Of a DNA stretch of 12,256 bases, positions 1 through 6,226 are shown piece after piece. The notes under the pieces are model-generated. The model made no database searches. It worked only from the letters and a program-made list of their open reading frames with translations, and was not told where the DNA came from. The translations under genes were made by a program, and so were the position numbers. The first letter of the stretch is position 1, and every line of letters begins with the position of its first letter. Source of the DNA: UBA1049 sp964522305 (lineage in GTDB: Bacteria > Bacillota > Clostridia > Oscillospirales > CAG-382); NCBI GenBank assembly GCA_964522305.1, contig CAZFVM010000034.1, forward strand, positions 1-12,256, read 5' to 3'.

Positions 1-1
1 T

Positions 2-748
2 ATAACAGGGACCGAAGATAAGATGAGGATTTTGTCCCAACTGGGGGCAAAAAATATATATTTTGCCGACTTTGAAGAAATGCGGGACTTGAGTGACCAA
101 GAATTTGTGGACCGAGTTATTATAGAGAAGTTTAATGCGAAAACTGTGGTCTGCGGATATGATTTTAGGTTTGGCAAGGACAGAATCGGGAACACAGAAA
201 CTCTAAAAGAGATGTTGGCAGCCAAGGACATTAACCTTACGGTAATAAAAGCCGAGACCATAGATGGTAAAGAAATAAGCTCGACATGGATTAGGCAGCT
301 ACTTATAAACGGAGAAGCGGAAGCGGCGGAAAGACTCTTAGGCAGACCCTATAACTTTAACCTGCCCGTGGTCTCCGGCAGACAAATAGGCAGAAGTCTG
401 AAGTTTCCCACAATAAACCAGGAGTTCCCCCCATATAGAATAGTTCCCGCCTTTGGGGTATATGCGGTTTTGTGCGAAGCCAAGGGCGAGACTTATCAAG
501 GGATAGCAAACATAGGAGTGAGGCCAACCGTTAACAAGGGCAGATCGGAAGAGGAAGTTCTCCCTTTGTGTGAGACCCATCTCTTTGGGTTTGACGGGGA
601 TTTGTATCACCAAAATGTACGGGTGAGCCTAAAAAAAAGATTGAGGGAGGAAATAGAGTTTTCCTCTATGGCCGAGCTGAAAGCTCAGATAAATCGGGAT
701 GTAATAACTGCGAAAGAATATTTTGAAAAAAAGGAGGATAAAGAATGA
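2..748 (+). CDS. ribF: Bifunctional riboflavin kinase / FAD synthetase, 5'-truncated by window edge
   Basis: This enzyme phosphorylates riboflavin to FMN and adenylylates FMN to FAD in the cytoplasm. The frame is open to the left edge, so the ATG at 23 is internal (Met of an ITGTEDKM stretch) and roughly 60 N-terminal residues, including the nucleotidyltransferase HxGH motif, lie outside the window. Visible FAD-synthetase landmarks are GYDFRFGKDRIG, then ISSTWIRQLL and the LLGRPY linker into the kinase domain. The riboflavin-kinase part shows GRSLKFPTIN (family usually GRtLGfPTxN), a GVYAV strand, GIANIGVRPTV and an ETHLFGFDGDLY segment, ending in the usual QINRD...A.EYF helix. Its TGA stop overlaps the ATG of the next gene by 4 nt, implying translational coupling. 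The family identity is clear; only the 5' end is unknown. Confidence 0.95.
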   Translation: MTGTEDKMRILSQLGAKNIYFADFEEMRDLSDQEFVDRVIIEKFNAKTVVCGYDFRFGKDRIGNTETLKEMLAAKDINLTVIKAETIDGKEISSTWIRQLLINGEAEAAERLLGRPYNFNLPVVSGRQIGRSLKFPTINQEFPPYRIVPAFGVYAVLCEAKGETYQGIANIGVRPTVNKGRSEEEVLPLCETHLFGFDGDLYHQNVRVSLKKRLREEIEFSSMAELKAQINRDVITAKEYFEKKEDKE

Positions 749-2151
749 CTCGAGACAGAATAGGATTGGGGTTTTTGGTTTTTATTATATTGGCTTTTTC
801 CCTTCTTAATACATCGGTATTGGCTCAAGAGAATTTTTATCCTCCCTTGACATCCGATAACGCCGTGGTGGTCTATAATCTTGAAACCGGACAGGTCTTG
901 TATTCCCGCAGAGGAGAGGAAAAAATGGCACCCACGGCAGCCACCAAGCTTTTGACTATGATGGTGGTCGAAGACCTGTTTGCAAAAAACGGTTCCGATT
1001 ATAAGCTTCAAAACATTCTCATAACCGAAGAGTCCCTTAAGGATATCGGAATTTTTGGGGACAAAAGCGCACCTCGACTGGGACTGACCCAGGGTAGCGA
1101 TATCCCTGCCATAGACCTTATAAAAGCCACTTTGGTCAGCAACGCCAACGATGCTTGTAACGCCTTGGTTCATTTTTGTGCCGGAGAGTTCTTGAAGGGG
1201 GGCTCCGACTACTTTGTTAACGAGATGAACAAAAAAGCCCAAGCCATCGGGGCGAACAACAGCCTTTTTTTGAACCCCTTGGGGCTGGATCAAGCCGGGA
1301 TGGTGTCCACTCCGTTGGATATCGCTCTTATAGCCGGGGAGTTTTATAAAAGAAACGACCTGTTGGAGTATTCCAACCTGCCTTTTTTTAGGTTTAATAA
1401 TGGGGGTACCATACATACAAAGAACTATCTCTTGTCCGACTCGCTGACCAACAAGCATGTGCACAAAAAAGCCGTAGGCATGATTGCGGGGCAACGCACC
1501 GACGACAAGGATTATTTGTTGGTTACTGCCACCGAGTCGGGAGGGCTTACCTATATTATTGTTGTAATGGGCGCCAGCGGAGAGATACGAAACAAGGACG
1601 GGACCCGTTCTTTTGGAGAAGGTAACGCCTATGACGACATGACGGTGCTTATTCCCTGGGCAACCACCTCCTTTGGTTATAGAACCTTGGTAGAAGAAAA
1701 CCAACCGGTGGGGGAACTTAAAGTGGCGCTTGGCAAGGACTTTGATCATGTCGCCATAACCCCTGCCTTTGCCTTGGAAATGCTGATAAACCATGGGCTG
1801 GATTTGAGCGAGATTAACAGAAGTATAGAGTATGACCCGGAGTTTGTTTATAAAGGGGAATATAACGACGATATAGTGGATATGATAAAAGCCCCGGTCA
1901 ACAAGGGACAGGTGGTGGGTACCATGTATCTGTACCACGACAACCAAGAGATAGGCAGAGTAAAGCTGGTTACCCAAAGGGCAGTGGATGTCAGCGGTGT
2001 CTTGTCTGTTGCAGGTAAGATAGGGGAGTTTTTGTTTAGTGGTACCATGAGGATAATTCTGTATGTCTTGGGTGGGTTGATTTTGTTTTATGTATTGTTT
2101 TCTATTATTTCGGCAATTGTCCGGGGAGTAAGGAAGATAAACAAAGAATAA
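745..2151 (+). CDS. Secreted, membrane-anchored D-Ala-D-Ala carboxypeptidase homologue (S11/PBP5-like), probably inactive
   Basis: The 468-residue protein has a signal peptide (residues 1-28), an S11 peptidase fold, a beta-rich PBP5_C-like domain (about 300-400) and a C-terminal membrane helix (about 436-458) followed by a basic tail, the layout of DacA/DacF enzymes that trim peptidoglycan pentapeptides outside the membrane. The catalytic residues are gone. The SxxK motif reads PTAATK (63-68), with Ala65 replacing the nucleophilic Ser. SxN reads NAN (133-135) and KTG reads IAG (247-249). The conserved NPHGL is NPLGL (177-181). Flanking signatures (NDAC, GLDQAGMVST, LVTATE, VVMGA) are kept, so the fold seems preserved and the frame is intact. 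AGGAGG at 732-737 is 7 nt before the ATG, which overlaps the ribF stop. I infer a pseudoenzyme, perhaps substrate binding or scaffolding; the true role is unknown. Confidence 0.88.
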   Translation: MTRDRIGLGFLVFIILAFSLLNTSVLAQENFYPPLTSDNAVVVYNLETGQVLYSRRGEEKMAPTAATKLLTMMVVEDLFAKNGSDYKLQNILITEESLKDIGIFGDKSAPRLGLTQGSDIPAIDLIKATLVSNANDACNALVHFCAGEFLKGGSDYFVNEMNKKAQAIGANNSLFLNPLGLDQAGMVSTPLDIALIAGEFYKRNDLLEYSNLPFFRFNNGGTIHTKNYLLSDSLTNKHVHKKAVGMIAGQRTDDKDYLLVTATESGGLTYIIVVMGASGEIRNKDGTRSFGEGNAYDDMTVLIPWATTSFGYRTLVEENQPVGELKVALGKDFDHVAITPAFALEMLINHGLDLSEINRSIEYDPEFVYKGEYNDDIVDMIKAPVNKGQVVGTMYLYHDNQEIGRVKLVTQRAVDVSGVLSVAGKIGEFLFSGTMRIILYVLGGLILFYVLFSIISAIVRGVRKINKE

Positions 2152-2202
2152 GTCCACTTAGAGTTTTTCTTAGAGGTTTTTGGCTGTAAAAACAAAAAAA
2201 CC

Positions 2203-2231
2203 TTGCAAAAAAGTTTTTAACATGATAATAT
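2203..2231 (+). promoter_or_regulatory. Candidate sigma-A promoter for secG
   Basis: TTGCAA (2203-2208) and TAATAT (2226-2231) are separated by 17 nt, in the 151-nt gap after the carboxypeptidase homologue. Transcription would start near 2238 and leave a leader of about 65 nt. The region is AT-rich, so chance matches are possible. No GC-rich terminator is visible between 2152 and 2202. Confidence 0.45.
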
Positions 2232-2302
2232 GTCTTATGTGCCGTAAAAATCGGACACAAAAATAAAACATAGCTATATTGTGCTCGGAGGAAATATAAA
2301 AA

Positions 2303-2740
2303 ATGAATGGTATTGAATATGTAATCGGGGGCTTGTTGCTTCTGATTGGAGTTTTTTTGATTATTGTCATCATGCTTCAAGAGAGCAAGAGAAAGGGATT
2401 GGGCGGCGCTATCAGCGGCGGTTCTTCCGATTCTTTCTTTGGCAAAAACAAGGGAAAGACCCGGGAACAGAGAATGAACAAAGTTACCACTGTTTTGGCG
2501 GTTTTGTTTGTTATTTTGGTTTTGACCCTGTATATACTGCATACAGTTTTGACTAACAAGCCGGTCACCGATACAAGCACCGATACCTCCGGGACTCAGG
2601 TAGAGACCGTGGTTTCGGACAGCGAGTCTACCCCGGAATCTTCCGAGACCCAAACCGATGACTCGGCGGATATAGAATCCGATGATACAGAATCTGACGA
2701 CGTTGAAAACGAAGATCAATCCGAAGAAGAGAGCGAATAA
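2303..2740 (+). CDS. secG: Preprotein translocase subunit SecG with acidic C-terminal extension
   Basis: SecG is the small accessory subunit of the SecYEG channel in the cytoplasmic membrane. Residues 1-83 match the family: a first membrane helix (about 6-24), the cytoplasmic loop with LQESKRKGLGGAISGG and a SSDSFFGK stretch, then a second helix (about 61-83). Normal SecG ends soon after this. Here about 62 more residues follow, rich in Ser/Thr and with 23 Asp/Glu against one Lys. Since both SecG termini face outward in known structures, this tail should lie on the cell-wall side of the membrane. GGAGGA at 2287-2292 is 10 nt before the ATG. The gene sits between a wall-enzyme homologue and the aroF leader. 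The core call is secure; the tail's function is unknown. Confidence 0.93.
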   Translation: MNGIEYVIGGLLLLIGVFLIIVIMLQESKRKGLGGAISGGSSDSFFGKNKGKTREQRMNKVTTVLAVLFVILVLTLYILHTVLTNKPVTDTSTDTSGTQVETVVSDSESTPESSETQTDDSADIESDDTESDDVENEDQSEEESE

Positions 2741-2794
2741 TCCTCTGACCGACAAAAAAAAAGCGGTCAAGGACAGACAAAGAGGATAACCACA

Positions 2795-2887
2795 ATGAAG
2801 ACTTACAGTCACAACAATTATTATACCGGCAACCGCTATTATTATGCGGGTTTTTGTCATGTAAATAATAGTTGTGATTCCAAATAA
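2795..2887 (+). CDS. Tyrosine-rich leader peptide (30 aa)
   Basis: This short ORF starts at ATG 2795, 8 nt after AGAGGA, and stops at TAA 2885-2887. The start reads MKTYSHNNYY, with Tyr at positions 4, 9, 10, 15, 16 and 17, including a TAT-TAT pair (2819-2824) and a TAT-TAT-TAT run (2837-2845); a single Phe is residue 20. Six Tyr in the first 17 residues is far above chance and matches the end product of the downstream aroF-tyrA pathway, as in classical his, trp, phe, thr and leu leader peptides. The stop lies just before the proposed antiterminator arm and 31 nt before the terminator stem. The peptide itself probably has no function; ribosome position on it is the signal. The AT-rich context could inflate Tyr (TAT) content, but the SD, terminator and downstream genes agree. 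Confidence 0.8.
   Translation: MKTYSHNNYYTGNRYYYAGFCHVNNSCDSK
2809..2877 (+). other. Hairpin within the leader ORF (attenuator stem candidate)
   Basis: TCACAAC (2809-2815) pairs with GTTGTGA (2871-2877) and, after one A-A mismatch, ATTATT (2817-2822) pairs with AATAAT (2864-2869), giving 13 pairs. Inside it, AACCGC (2831-2836) can pair with GCGG-TT (2846-2852, one bulged G) around a TATTATTAT loop holding the three Tyr codons. A ribosome stalled on these codons would melt the inner and outer stems. It resembles the pause hairpin of known attenuators. Confidence 0.65.
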
Positions 2888-2918
2888 GTTTATCCAAAAC
2901 ACCAAAAATATAAAGGAT

Positions 2919-2947
2919 AACCGGAGCACACGAAGCTCCGGTTTTTT
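2919..2947 (+). terminator. Intrinsic terminator in front of aroF (attenuator terminator)
   Basis: AACCGGAGC (2919-2927) and GCTCCGGTT (2935-2943) form a perfect 9-bp stem with a 7-nt loop, and the T run spans 2942-2947. It lies only 24 nt before the aroF ATG. It could simply end the secG transcript, but aroF has no promoter between it and the start codon, so some transcripts must read through it. That favours a regulated terminator. Confidence 0.9.
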
Positions 2948-2971
2948 GACTTTTTAAAGGGAGAAAACGCC

Positions 2972-3991
2972 ATGATTATTATCTTAAGAAAAGACAACCG
3001 GGAGGTTGAAGTCCGGGAGTTCGAGGAGTTTTTGAAACATAAATATGGAGTGGAGGTCCATGTTTCTGTAGGGGAAGGAAGCATAGTCTTAGGATTGGTC
3101 GGGGACACCTCCGGGGTTGACGAAGACTCCATAAGAGCGCAAAAAATCGTCTGGGAGGTAAAGCGGGTCCAAGAACCTTTCAAGATGGCAAACAGAAAAT
3201 TCCATCCCGAAGACACCGTGATAACCTTGGATAACGGGCTTCGGATCGGGGACGGAAACATCACGGTTATTGCCGGGCCCTGCTCGGTGGAAAACCGGGA
3301 GCAGGTCTTGGAGGTGGCAAAGGCGGTGTCCGGCGCGGGAGCCAAAATCCTCAGAGGCGGAGCTTTTAAGCCCAGGACTTCCCCCTACGCCTTTCAGGGA
3401 ATGGGAGCGGACGGCTTGGTGCTCTTAAAACAAGCGAGAGAGCAAACCGGCTTGCCTATTATCAGTGAGATAATGTCCTCTACCCAATTAGAGTATTTCA
3501 GGGATGTGGATATAATCCAAGTAGGTGCCAGAAACATGCAAAACTTTGAACTTTTAAAAGAGTTGGGGAGACAAGACAAACCCATAATGCTAAAAAGAGG
3601 GTTGTCCAGCACTATAGAAGAGCTGCTGATGAGTGCGGAATATATCATGTCCCAGGGTAACGAGCAGGTAATATTATGCGAGCGGGGTATTAGGACCTTC
3701 GAGACAAAAACCAGGAACACCTTAGATATTTCTGCCGTACCTATTTTGAAAAAGTTGTCCCATCTTCCGGTCTTTATAGACCCCTCCCATGCTTCCGGGA
3801 TTCCTTGGTTGGTAGAGCCCTTGTCCATGGCTGCCATAGCCGCCGGGGCTGACGGATTGATAATAGAGGTCCATAACAACCCCTGCCAAGCTCTGTGTGA
3901 CGGTGCCCAGTCTTTGACCCCCGAAGATTTTGTAAAAACCGTTGCAGGGATAAAGACTATTACCCTTGCCTTGGGCAAAGAGTTGTCCTAA
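2972..3991 (+). CDS. aroF: 3-deoxy-D-arabino-heptulosonate 7-phosphate (DAHP) synthase, type I-beta with N-terminal ferredoxin-like domain
   Basis: This is the first enzyme of the shikimate pathway: it condenses phosphoenolpyruvate and erythrose 4-phosphate to DAHP in the cytoplasm. At 339 residues it has the size of the Thermotoga-type enzyme, with a small ferredoxin-like domain (about 1-66) before the barrel; in that family the domain mediates feedback inhibition by Tyr/Phe. Barrel signatures are VIAGPCSVEN (Cys104 metal ligand), LRGGAFKPRTSPYAFQG, QVGARNMQNFELL, KPIMLKRG, ILCERGIRTFE and FIDPSHASG (His273). Glu299 and Asp310 in the EVHNNP...CDGAQSL segment complete the metal site, so the enzyme should be active. 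AAGGGAGA (2957-2964) precedes the ATG by 7 nt. It is followed 27 nt later by tyrA and is probably controlled by the upstream Tyr-codon attenuator. Confidence 0.96.
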   Translation: MIIILRKDNREVEVREFEEFLKHKYGVEVHVSVGEGSIVLGLVGDTSGVDEDSIRAQKIVWEVKRVQEPFKMANRKFHPEDTVITLDNGLRIGDGNITVIAGPCSVENREQVLEVAKAVSGAGAKILRGGAFKPRTSPYAFQGMGADGLVLLKQAREQTGLPIISEIMSSTQLEYFRDVDIIQVGARNMQNFELLKELGRQDKPIMLKRGLSSTIEELLMSAEYIMSQGNEQVILCERGIRTFETKTRNTLDISAVPILKKLSHLPVFIDPSHASGIPWLVEPLSMAAIAAGADGLIIEVHNNPCQALCDGAQSLTPEDFVKTVAGIKTITLALGKELS

Positions 3992-4018
3992 AGAGATGAG
4001 TAACAGGAGGGTTTTTGT

Positions 4019-4903
4019 GTGATGAAGGATAACATTACCTCGGTCGGGATCATGGGGTTGGGGCTAATCGGAGGTTCTATGGCGAAGGGCCTGAAGGAAT
4101 ATACAGACCTTGAGGTTATAGGGTATAATCGCAACCCCAAAACCCTCAAAAAAGCCTTGGAATCCCGGGTTATCGATAAGATTTATGTTCCGGGAGAAAA
4201 GCTGGAGGCGGATGTGGTTGTTTTGGCGTTTCCTCCAAGGGTTGCGGTGGAGTTTTTGAAAGATAACGCCAAGTTTTTTGCAAAAGGGACGGTGGTAACC
4301 GATGTTTGCGGGGTTAAAGAGGGATTGACCGAAGAGTGTACTGAGATTTGCAGTCAAGCGGGGTTATTCTTTGTCGGCGGTCATCCCATGGCAGGCAAAG
4401 AGGTCGGAGGTTTTGATAACTCCCAGGGGGATTTGTTTTGGGACGCGAGTTATATATTGACCCCCATTGACAAGACAGATCCAAAAGCTTTAGAAAAAGT
4501 AAAGAGAGTCGCTTTAATGCTAAAGGTGGGGCGCCTGACGGTGACCACACCAAAAAAACACGACAGGATAATAGCTTATACCTCCCAGCTGCCCCATGTC
4601 CTTGCAGGGGCATACATCAACTCCCCTGCCGGAGTGGACCGGGTAGGTTTTTCCGCCGGCAGTTATTTGGATATCACACGGGTAGCCACCGCAGATGAAA
4701 CATTGTGGCAGGAATTGTTTTTGGCTAACTCGAAAAATTTAGTCCGAGAGATAGATACTTTGATACAAAACTTATCGGAATATAAACAAAAAATCGCAAT
4801 CGGTGACAAAAAAGGACTGGAAGCGCTTATTGTCCGAGGGCATAGACTAAAGAAAGAAGACAAGGAAAGGGAAACCCAAAGCAAAACAAAAAAGGACAAA
4901 TAA
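4019..4903 (+). CDS. tyrA: Prephenate dehydrogenase
   Basis: TyrA oxidatively decarboxylates prephenate to 4-hydroxyphenylpyruvate with NAD(P), the committed step to tyrosine. The 294-residue protein begins with a Rossmann motif (GIMGLGLIGGS, 10-20). It carries the HPMAGKE motif (122-128), the helical-domain SQLPHVLAG with His193, and GSYLDITRVA. There is no ACT domain or fused chorismate mutase, so allosteric control may be left to aroF and to the leader attenuator. The tail is highly charged and Lys-rich. AGGAGG at 4005-4010 is 8 nt from GTG 4019 and 11 nt from ATG 4022; either could be the start, differing by one residue. It is cotranscribed with aroF. I see no terminator after the stop before the next promoter at 4910. 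Confidence 0.95.
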   Translation: MMKDNITSVGIMGLGLIGGSMAKGLKEYTDLEVIGYNRNPKTLKKALESRVIDKIYVPGEKLEADVVVLAFPPRVAVEFLKDNAKFFAKGTVVTDVCGVKEGLTEECTEICSQAGLFFVGGHPMAGKEVGGFDNSQGDLFWDASYILTPIDKTDPKALEKVKRVALMLKVGRLTVTTPKKHDRIIAYTSQLPHVLAGAYINSPAGVDRVGFSAGSYLDITRVATADETLWQELFLANSKNLVREIDTLIQNLSEYKQKIAIGDKKGLEALIVRGHRLKKEDKERETQSKTKKDK

Positions 4904-4909
4904 TAAGGG

Positions 4910-4937
4910 TTGAAAAAAGAGTTTTTATAGGTATAAT
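4910..4937 (+). promoter_or_regulatory. Sigma-A-type promoter of the B12-riboswitch operon
   Basis: TTGAAA (4910-4915) and a perfect TATAAT (4932-4937) are spaced by 16 nt, directly after the tyrA stop. Transcription would start near 4944, about 60 nt before the riboswitch P1 stem. Confidence 0.7.
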
Positions 4938-5003
4938 AATATCTACAAAGTCTGTGATTTCGTTTTGACCTTTGTCCAAGCTAAGGGTCAGAGACTAAAT
5001 ACT

Positions 5004-5168
5004 GTTTTTTGGTGCCGTTTTACACGGCTTAAAAAGGAAGAGGGGTGTAAGTCCCCCACGATCCCGTCGCTGTAATGGAGTAGACCGAGGCAAAAGCGCC
5101 ACTGACCATATATGTTGGGAAGGCTGCCCGGGTTGTAGATACCTAAGTCAGAAGACTTGCCAAAAAAC
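5004..5168 (+). ncRNA. Cobalamin (adenosylcobalamin-type) riboswitch
   Basis: The region carries the conserved core of cobalamin riboswitches in order: GGTGCCG near 5011, AAAAAGGAAGAGGGGTG near 5031-5047, AAGTCCCCC, CGATCCCGTCGCTGTAA (5060-5076), GCCACTG (5098-5104), TGGGAAGG (5115-5122) and the B12 box AAGTCAGAAGACTTGCC (5145-5161). GTTTTTTGG (5004-5012) pairs perfectly with CCAAAAAAC (5160-5168) as P1. It should lower expression of the two downstream membrane-protein genes when cobalamin is plentiful, which fits a B12 uptake function. Confidence 0.95.
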
Positions 5169-5244
5169 TGTGAATGCAAAGAGCTGCGCGGATACGGCGT
5201 TTTTGTAAAACGAGTCCCCTTAAAAGGGATAACGTTTTGATGCG

Positions 5245-5309
5245 AAAAAGTTGTCCTCCGATTCTTTGTTTTTATAAAAAACAGACGAATAAAAATTGGA
5301 GGATTTTTT
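5245..5309 (+). promoter_or_regulatory. Predicted expression platform: Shine-Dalgarno sequestering hairpin
   Basis: TCCTCC (5254-5259) is the exact complement of GGAGGA (5298-5303), the ribosome-binding site of the next gene. AAAAA (5245-5249) can extend the stem to the T run after the SD, leaving GTTG bulged. Just upstream, AAAACG (5207-5212) can pair either with CGTTTT at 5198-5203 or with CGTTTT at 5233-5238, which are mutually exclusive hairpins. No convincing intrinsic terminator is present between riboswitch and gene, so control is more likely at translation. The pairing is seen; the switching is inferred. Confidence 0.6.
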
Positions 5310-5310
5310 G

Positions 5311-5706
5311 ATGGACAAAACTAAAAGAAATTCAGTTGTTTTGGTAGTTGTATTTGTGGTCTTGGTCGCACTCTTTGCCGGGCTATACTTCGGATTGAAA
5401 GAAAGAGGTACCGAAGGGGAAAAGACCATAACCGTGACGGTTGTGACCGGCCAAGGGGAAAAGACCCCCTTTACCATAAAGACAAAGGAAGAGTTTTTGC
5501 TGGGAGCTTTAAATCAGATTGAACTTATAAAGACCGAAGACAGTGTGTACGGTGCCTTTGTAGTGGAAGTCAACGGGGTTAAAGCAGAATCCGAAAATAG
5601 AGAGTTTTGGGAGATTATAAAGAACGATGAGCCGACCATGACCGGAGTATCCGATACCCCGGTGTCCGACGGAGACCGATTTGAACTCAGATTATCGACA
5701 TATTAA
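5311..5706 (+). CDS. Membrane-anchored DUF4430 (transcobalamin-like) domain protein, putative cobalamin capture
   Basis: This 131-residue protein has a single N-terminal membrane helix (about 8-29) and an extracellular domain resembling DUF4430, a family related to the C-terminal domain of transcobalamin and intrinsic factor. Visible hallmarks are the ITVTVVTGQG strand, GAFVVEVNGVKAE, the FWEI Trp region and the closing VSDGDRFELRL, which matches the usual 'xxGDxI' ending. A TTG at 5296 is in frame, but it lies on the Shine-Dalgarno; ATG 5311 is 8 nt after GGAGG (5298-5302) and is preferred. It sits directly below a cobalamin riboswitch and overlaps an ECF S component, so I infer that it binds B12 at the cell surface and hands it to the transporter. 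Binding has not been shown by sequence alone. Confidence 0.82.
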   Translation: MDKTKRNSVVLVVVFVVLVALFAGLYFGLKERGTEGEKTITVTVVTGQGEKTPFTIKTKEEFLLGALNQIELIKTEDSVYGAFVVEVNGVKAESENREFWEIIKNDEPTMTGVSDTPVSDGDRFELRLSTY

Positions 5707-6226
5707 AAAGTCGGAGGATAAGGATCCAAAAAGAGGAATAAGAAAACTTTTGTTGTTCGGGCTTTTGGCAGGGTTGTTGGTGACCCTGAAGTTTGCTCTC
5801 TCTTTTTTGCCTAATATTGAAGTGGTCACTCCCCTGATAATCGCTTATACTTTTGTCTTTGGAATACAGGTTATAATACCGGTATATATCTTTGTGGCAA
5901 TCGAAACTTTGCTTTATGGTCTTAATATCTGGACTGCGAGTTATTTGTATGTTTGGGTGTTGTTGGTGTTTGGGGCTCTGGTGATTAAGAAGTTAGAGTC
6001 ACCGATAATCACGGCTGCCTTCGCCGGTATCTATGGGCTTTTGTTTGGCGGGTTAACTGCCATAGTCACTTTGGTGATAGGCGGATGGAGCATGGCTGTG
6101 GCTTATTGGATAGCCGGGCTGGGGTTTGACCTTGTCCACGGAGGCTCCAATTTTGTTTTGACATTGCTGTTGATTACCCCCCTAACCAAGGTGTTGACCT
6201 ACGGAAAGATAAAGCTTGAATTATAA
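5681..6226 (+). CDS. ECF transporter substrate-binding (S) component, predicted cobalamin-specific
   Basis: The protein has about 181 residues with five to six hydrophobic segments after a basic N-terminus, the size and layout of energy-coupling-factor S components. Typical stretches are LPNIEVVTPL after helix 1, YLYVWVLLVFGALV, GLLFGGLTAI and a late Asp-His with NF (FDLVHGGSNF) before the last helix. It lies under a cobalamin riboswitch and overlaps the DUF4430 gene by 26 nt, so vitamin B12 or a precursor is the likely substrate (compare CblT/CbrT-type S components). No EcfA/EcfA'/EcfT genes are nearby, so it would use a shared module. The start is uncertain: TTG 5681 follows GGAGA (5671-5675) by 5 nt and keeps the basic N-terminus; TTG 5750 is an alternative. 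Confidence 0.82.
   Translation: MNSDYRHIKKSEDKDPKRGIRKLLLFGLLAGLLVTLKFALSFLPNIEVVTPLIIAYTFVFGIQVIIPVYIFVAIETLLYGLNIWTASYLYVWVLLVFGALVIKKLESPIITAAFAGIYGLLFGGLTAIVTLVIGGWSMAVAYWIAGLGFDLVHGGSNFVLTLLLITPLTKVLTYGKIKLEL

Larger units (their letters stand above)
2781..2947 (+). promoter_or_regulatory. Putative tyrosine leader-peptide transcription attenuator of aroF-tyrA
   Basis: This leader has, in order: a Shine-Dalgarno (AGAGGA, 2781-2786), a 30-codon ORF rich in Tyr codons (2795-2887), a hairpin inside that ORF (2809-2822 with 2864-2877), a possible antiterminator arm just after the stop (GTTTATCC, 2888-2895), and an intrinsic terminator (2919-2947). GTTTATCC can pair with GGATAACC (2915-2922) with one mismatch. 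TTCC (2878-2881) could extend this to GGAG (2923-2926), with one wobble pair and the stop codon in the bulge. The antiterminator would then take nearly the whole 5' arm of the terminator. A ribosome finishing at the stop covers about 2872-2900 and would block it, giving termination. A ribosome stalled at the Tyr codons would leave it free, giving read-through. The sequence parts are seen directly; the switching is inferred. Confidence 0.75.

Noticed and set aside
685..2157. Long minus-strand open frame opposite the carboxypeptidase homologue
   Set aside because: It mirrors the codons of the real plus-strand gene, has no ribosome-binding site and matches no protein pattern I know.
2222..2266. 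14-codon ORF (ATG 2222) upstream of secG as a second leader peptide
   Set aside because: It has no Shine-Dalgarno, starts inside the proposed promoter, has no codon bias toward a relevant amino acid and no terminator follows.
2747..2769. TGACCG/CGGTCA hairpin as the secG terminator
   Set aside because: The stem is short with a 12-nt A-rich loop and has no T run after it, so it is not an intrinsic terminator.
2105..2929. Minus-strand open frame across secG and the aroF leader
   Set aside because: It is antisense to a clear SecG gene and the leader, with low-complexity, implausible protein sequence and no start signal.
2741..2971. T-box leader upstream of aroF
   Set aside because: The gap lacks the conserved T-box sequence (AGGGTGGNACCGCG type) and specifier-loop architecture, and is too short for a full T-box; the Tyr-codon ORF explains it better.
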